From NCBI GenBank assembly GCA_937925095.1, contig CALEXX010000030.1, positions 1 through 6,014 on the forward strand: DNA of 6,014 nt, written 5' to 3'. Source of the stretch: an uncultured Leptotrichia sp. Lineage in GTDB: Bacteria > Fusobacteriota > Fusobacteriia > Fusobacteriales > Leptotrichiaceae. Under the pieces are notes generated by a model. That model ran no database searches. It was not told the origin of the DNA and saw only the letters and a program-made list of their open reading frames with translations. This document shows, piece after piece, positions 4,126-6,014 of this stretch; within the stretch, counting starts at the first letter, position 1; each line of letters starts with the position of its first letter. The position numbers were made by a program, and so were the translations under genes.

Positions 4126-5562
4126 TTGGGATATAAGAAAATAATAATTTTTGGTACATTTTTGCTTGCAAATCTTGCCTTTCCAGCTCCAGTCAATGAG
4201 GCTAACAGAATCATTGATATTCAGCAGAGACAGCTTGAACAGGAGAGAGTAAGACAGCAGCAGGAGAAAATGCAGAAGGAGTTTGAGAATACAAAGTTTG
4301 ACAGCCCTAAGCTTCAGATTGATAAGGATATTGAAAGTAGTAACTTTAATTCAATCAATGCAAACAATATGACTATGGAAGTTCTTCCTGGAAGAAAGGA
4401 AAATCATTCAAGAATTGAAGTAAAAAATACATTAAAGAATAAATATACTGTCGGGATTTTAACCAATAATTATGGGGACAGTAAGCAGAATGGGATATGG
4501 AGAAGAGGAATAAATCTTAACATTGACAGTCCGCTTGGAATCGGCGACAACTTCTATTTCACATATATGACCGTTCCTAAAAAAGACCCCAACAGAAGCT
4601 GGAAAAAGACGATTGAACAGTTACAGCCGGGAGAAATTTTACCAATCGGGCCGACTGGATATGATCCTTTAAAAGGAGACATATTGCCATATAAAAGACG
4701 GCTTGATATGTTTAATTTTGGGTATACGATGAAATTTAGAACATATACTTTAAAACTTAATTCGAGTAAAAGTATTCAGGAAAGCAGCTTCTATTCGGCA
4801 AATACAGTATATGATATGTATTCAAATAGTCATACGTTGTCTGCTGATTTGGAAAAGATACTTTTCAGAAATCAGAAAAGCAAGGTTAGCCTTGATTTAG
4901 GGATTAAGAGAAAACATAATCAGAGCTATCTTGAAAAGTCTGTATTATCTGACAGAAAACTTGCTGTTGGTACAGTAAGTCTTAATGCTACAACTTCACT
5001 TTTCGGAGGGATTTTTGGAAGCTCTTTCAGATATGAGAGAGGGCTTAAAATATTTCATGCCGAAAGGGACAGCGGAAAGATAGATACTACGCCAAAGGCG
5101 CAGTTCCATAAATACAGTATGAACCTTAGCTACTACAAGCCCATAACGAACAAGCTTGTATACAGGGCAAATGTTAGCGGGAGCTACTCAAACGACGTCC
5201 TGTACGGAAGTGAAAGACAGACAATAGGCGGTGTCGGAAGTGTAGGGGGCTACCATACAAGGGAGTCCATTCAGGGAGATAAGGCTATAGAAGTCAGCAA
5301 TGAGATTGCATACAATATTCCAGTTAAGAAATTTGCGGTTGTTTCTCCGTATGTTAATTATGGATATGGAGCTGCAAAGTATAATAGGGATAAATCTAAA
5401 TACAGAACTGGATATGTAACTGGAATGACGGCTGGAATCAGATTTGATACAAAAATCTTTGACTTCGACTTTGGATATGCAAGGCCTATGTCGCATTCAG
5501 ACTATTTAAGCCCTAAGAAGCAGGAAATGTATTTTAGTGGTTCCTTGAAAGTAAGTTTTTAG
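4126..5562 (+). CDS. TpsB-family (FhaC/ShlB-type) outer-membrane transporter lacking POTRA domains
   Basis: This 478-residue protein belongs to the TpsB family, outer-membrane barrels that secrete a partner TpsA protein. The start is TTG with a near-perfect Shine-Dalgarno AAGGAGGT (4113-4120) 5 nt upstream; a TAG at 4120-4122 rules out an in-frame upstream start. Residues 1-18 or 1-21 form a signal peptide. Residues 28-57 are rich in Gln, Glu and Arg and resemble the N-terminal plug helix H1 of FhaC. Residues about 74-89 (FNSINANNMTMEVLPG) look like the last strand of POTRA2. The barrel follows, with NNYGD (114-118), DSPLGIGD (134-141), the L6-loop segment GSVGGYHTRESIQGD (371-385), SNEIAYNIP (391-399), and a C-terminal strand ending in Phe478. 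FhaC is about 580 residues with two POTRA domains of some 75 residues each between H1 and the barrel; here both are essentially absent. The usual VRG(F/Y) motif reads VGGY (373-376). Base composition rises to about 47 % GC at 5041-5280. The reading frame is intact, so this is either a minimal TpsB or a remnant after an in-frame deletion. It lies 73 nt upstream of tpsA on the same strand. Confidence 0.85.
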   Translation: MGYKKIIIFGTFLLANLAFPAPVNEANRIIDIQQRQLEQERVRQQQEKMQKEFENTKFDSPKLQIDKDIESSNFNSINANNMTMEVLPGRKENHSRIEVKNTLKNKYTVGILTNNYGDSKQNGIWRRGINLNIDSPLGIGDNFYFTYMTVPKKDPNRSWKKTIEQLQPGEILPIGPTGYDPLKGDILPYKRRLDMFNFGYTMKFRTYTLKLNSSKSIQESSFYSANTVYDMYSNSHTLSADLEKILFRNQKSKVSLDLGIKRKHNQSYLEKSVLSDRKLAVGTVSLNATTSLFGGIFGSSFRYERGLKIFHAERDSGKIDTTPKAQFHKYSMNLSYYKPITNKLVYRANVSGSYSNDVLYGSERQTIGGVGSVGGYHTRESIQGDKAIEVSNEIAYNIPVKKFAVVSPYVNYGYGAAKYNRDKSKYRTGYVTGMTAGIRFDTKIFDFDFGYARPMSHSDYLSPKKQEMYFSGSLKVSF

Positions 5563-5635
5563 ATAATAACTCAAAATAGAAATAATAAAAAATTTCAAAT
5601 TGTAATCAGTAAAAATATCGAAAGGAGATGAATGG
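5563..5635 (+). other. tpsB-tpsA gap with tpsA ribosome binding site
   Basis: No convincing promoter or terminator is visible, so tpsA is probably co-transcribed with tpsB. AAAGGAG at 5621-5627 lies 8 nt before the ATG at 5636. Two earlier ATGs at 5628 and 5632 overlap it in other frames but hit stops after three and six codons, leaving 5636 as the only workable start. Confidence 0.65.
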
Positions 5636-6014
5636 ATGAAAGAAAAAAGTAAGATATTACGTAAATTAACTGCGACACTTCTTCTAAACGTGTTCAGTTT
5701 CAACATTCTTGCCGACGGACTTCAGGTTAATCCTAATTCAAGGTATAACACAAGCCTTGACAGGGCTCAGAATGGTGTTCCTGTCGTTAATATTTCCACT
5801 CCGAATGGCCGTGGTGTGAGTATTAACGAGTTTTTAGAGTACAATGTGGGACGTGAGGGGCAGGTTCTTAACAATGCCGACAACATCGGAAGAAGCCATC
5901 TCGCAGGAATTATCAATGCGAATCCAAATCTTGGGCCAAATCAGGCCGCAAATCTTATCCTGCTTCAGGTAAATGGAGCAAACAGATCGCAAATTGAGGG
6001 ATATATCGAGGCTC
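5636..6014 (+). CDS. TpsA-type exoprotein, N-terminal TPS (haemagglutinin) domain, partial
   Basis: Only the first 126 residues are present; the frame runs off the window. Residues 1-26 are a Sec signal peptide: a basic start (KEKSKILRK), a hydrophobic core, and probable cleavage after NILA at 26. The rest matches the start of the TPS domain of filamentous haemagglutinin-type proteins: NGVPVVNISTPNGRGVS at 46-62, NEF at 64-66, GQVLNNA at 75-81, LAGIINANPNL at 89-99 with the hallmark NPNL, and QVNGANRSQIEGYIE at 111-125. This domain directs export through a TpsB pore and nucleates the beta-helix of the exoprotein. Such proteins act as adhesins, haemolysins or contact-dependent inhibition toxins; the C-terminal part that decides this lies outside the window. 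Hand-counted GC over 5701-6000 is about 46 %, well above the suf genes. The natural partner is the TpsB encoded just upstream. Confidence 0.9.
   Translation, partial: MKEKSKILRKLTATLLLNVFSFNILADGLQVNPNSRYNTSLDRAQNGVPVVNISTPNGRGVSINEFLEYNVGREGQVLNNADNIGRSHLAGIINANPNLGPNQAANLILLQVNGANRSQIEGYIEA

Noticed and set aside
3930..4214. A 94-codon minus-strand open frame overlapping the tpsB start
   Set aside because: It runs antisense into the tpsB signal peptide region, covers the tps promoter and hairpins, has no good ribosome binding site, and its predicted sequence is low-complexity Asn/Ile/Lys-rich, as expected from AT-rich non-coding DNA.
4126..5562. tpsB as a pseudogene
   Set aside because: The POTRA region is missing, but the frame is uninterrupted, the ribosome binding site is near-perfect, and signal peptide and C-terminal Phe are intact. 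It is kept as a CDS with the doubt stated.
5188..5706. Two minus-strand open frames across the tpsB 3' end and tpsA start
   Set aside because: Both are antisense to well-supported TPS genes and show no start signals or recognisable domains.

Overview
The window is AT-rich (roughly 30-35 % GC in the minus-strand genes by hand count). It combines a housekeeping Fe-S cluster operon with a two-partner secretion (TPS) locus for a large surface exoprotein. Strong Shine-Dalgarno sites, AT-ending codons and an FhaC/ShlB-type outer-membrane transporter next to a haemagglutinin-type exoprotein suggest a diderm, low-GC bacterium. Fusobacteriota, perhaps the Leptotrichia group, fits best. This assignment is an inference from gene character, not a database match.

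Minus strand, transcribed right to left: sufC (2788-3540), sufB (1314-2729) and sufD (153-1280). They are spaced 58 and 33 nt apart and form one operon for the SufBC2D scaffold that builds Fe-S clusters. A good sigma-70-type promoter (TTGACT, 17 nt, TAAAAT) lies upstream of sufC. A perfect 17-bp dyad fills part of its spacer and overlaps the -10, so it is a candidate repressor operator. No sufS, sufU or clear terminator follows sufD before the window edge. The last 150 bases instead hold three copies of a GAGACAGTC-like motif that may be insertion-sequence debris.

The 585-nt divergent intergenic region (3541-4125) is not empty. It holds the suf promoter and operator, two other palindromes, an 8-bp hairpin, and what looks like a compact plus-strand transcription unit of about 150 nt: a promoter-like pair, a 27-codon hydrophobic frame and a convincing intrinsic terminator at 3863-3890. 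Whether it makes a small RNA, a small membrane peptide or only a leader cannot be decided from sequence.

Plus strand: a TpsB-family transporter (4126-5562, TTG start) is followed 73 nt later by the start of a TpsA exoprotein (5636 to the window end, truncated by the window). TpsB should be the outer-membrane pore that secretes TpsA. The TpsB is unusual. It runs from the N-terminal plug-helix-like segment almost directly into the barrel, so both POTRA domains, which recognise the TpsA substrate in FhaC, are essentially missing. Its L6-loop motif also reads VGGY instead of VRG(F/Y). A GC-rich patch inside the barrel and a GC-rich tpsA start suggest a recombining or acquired locus.
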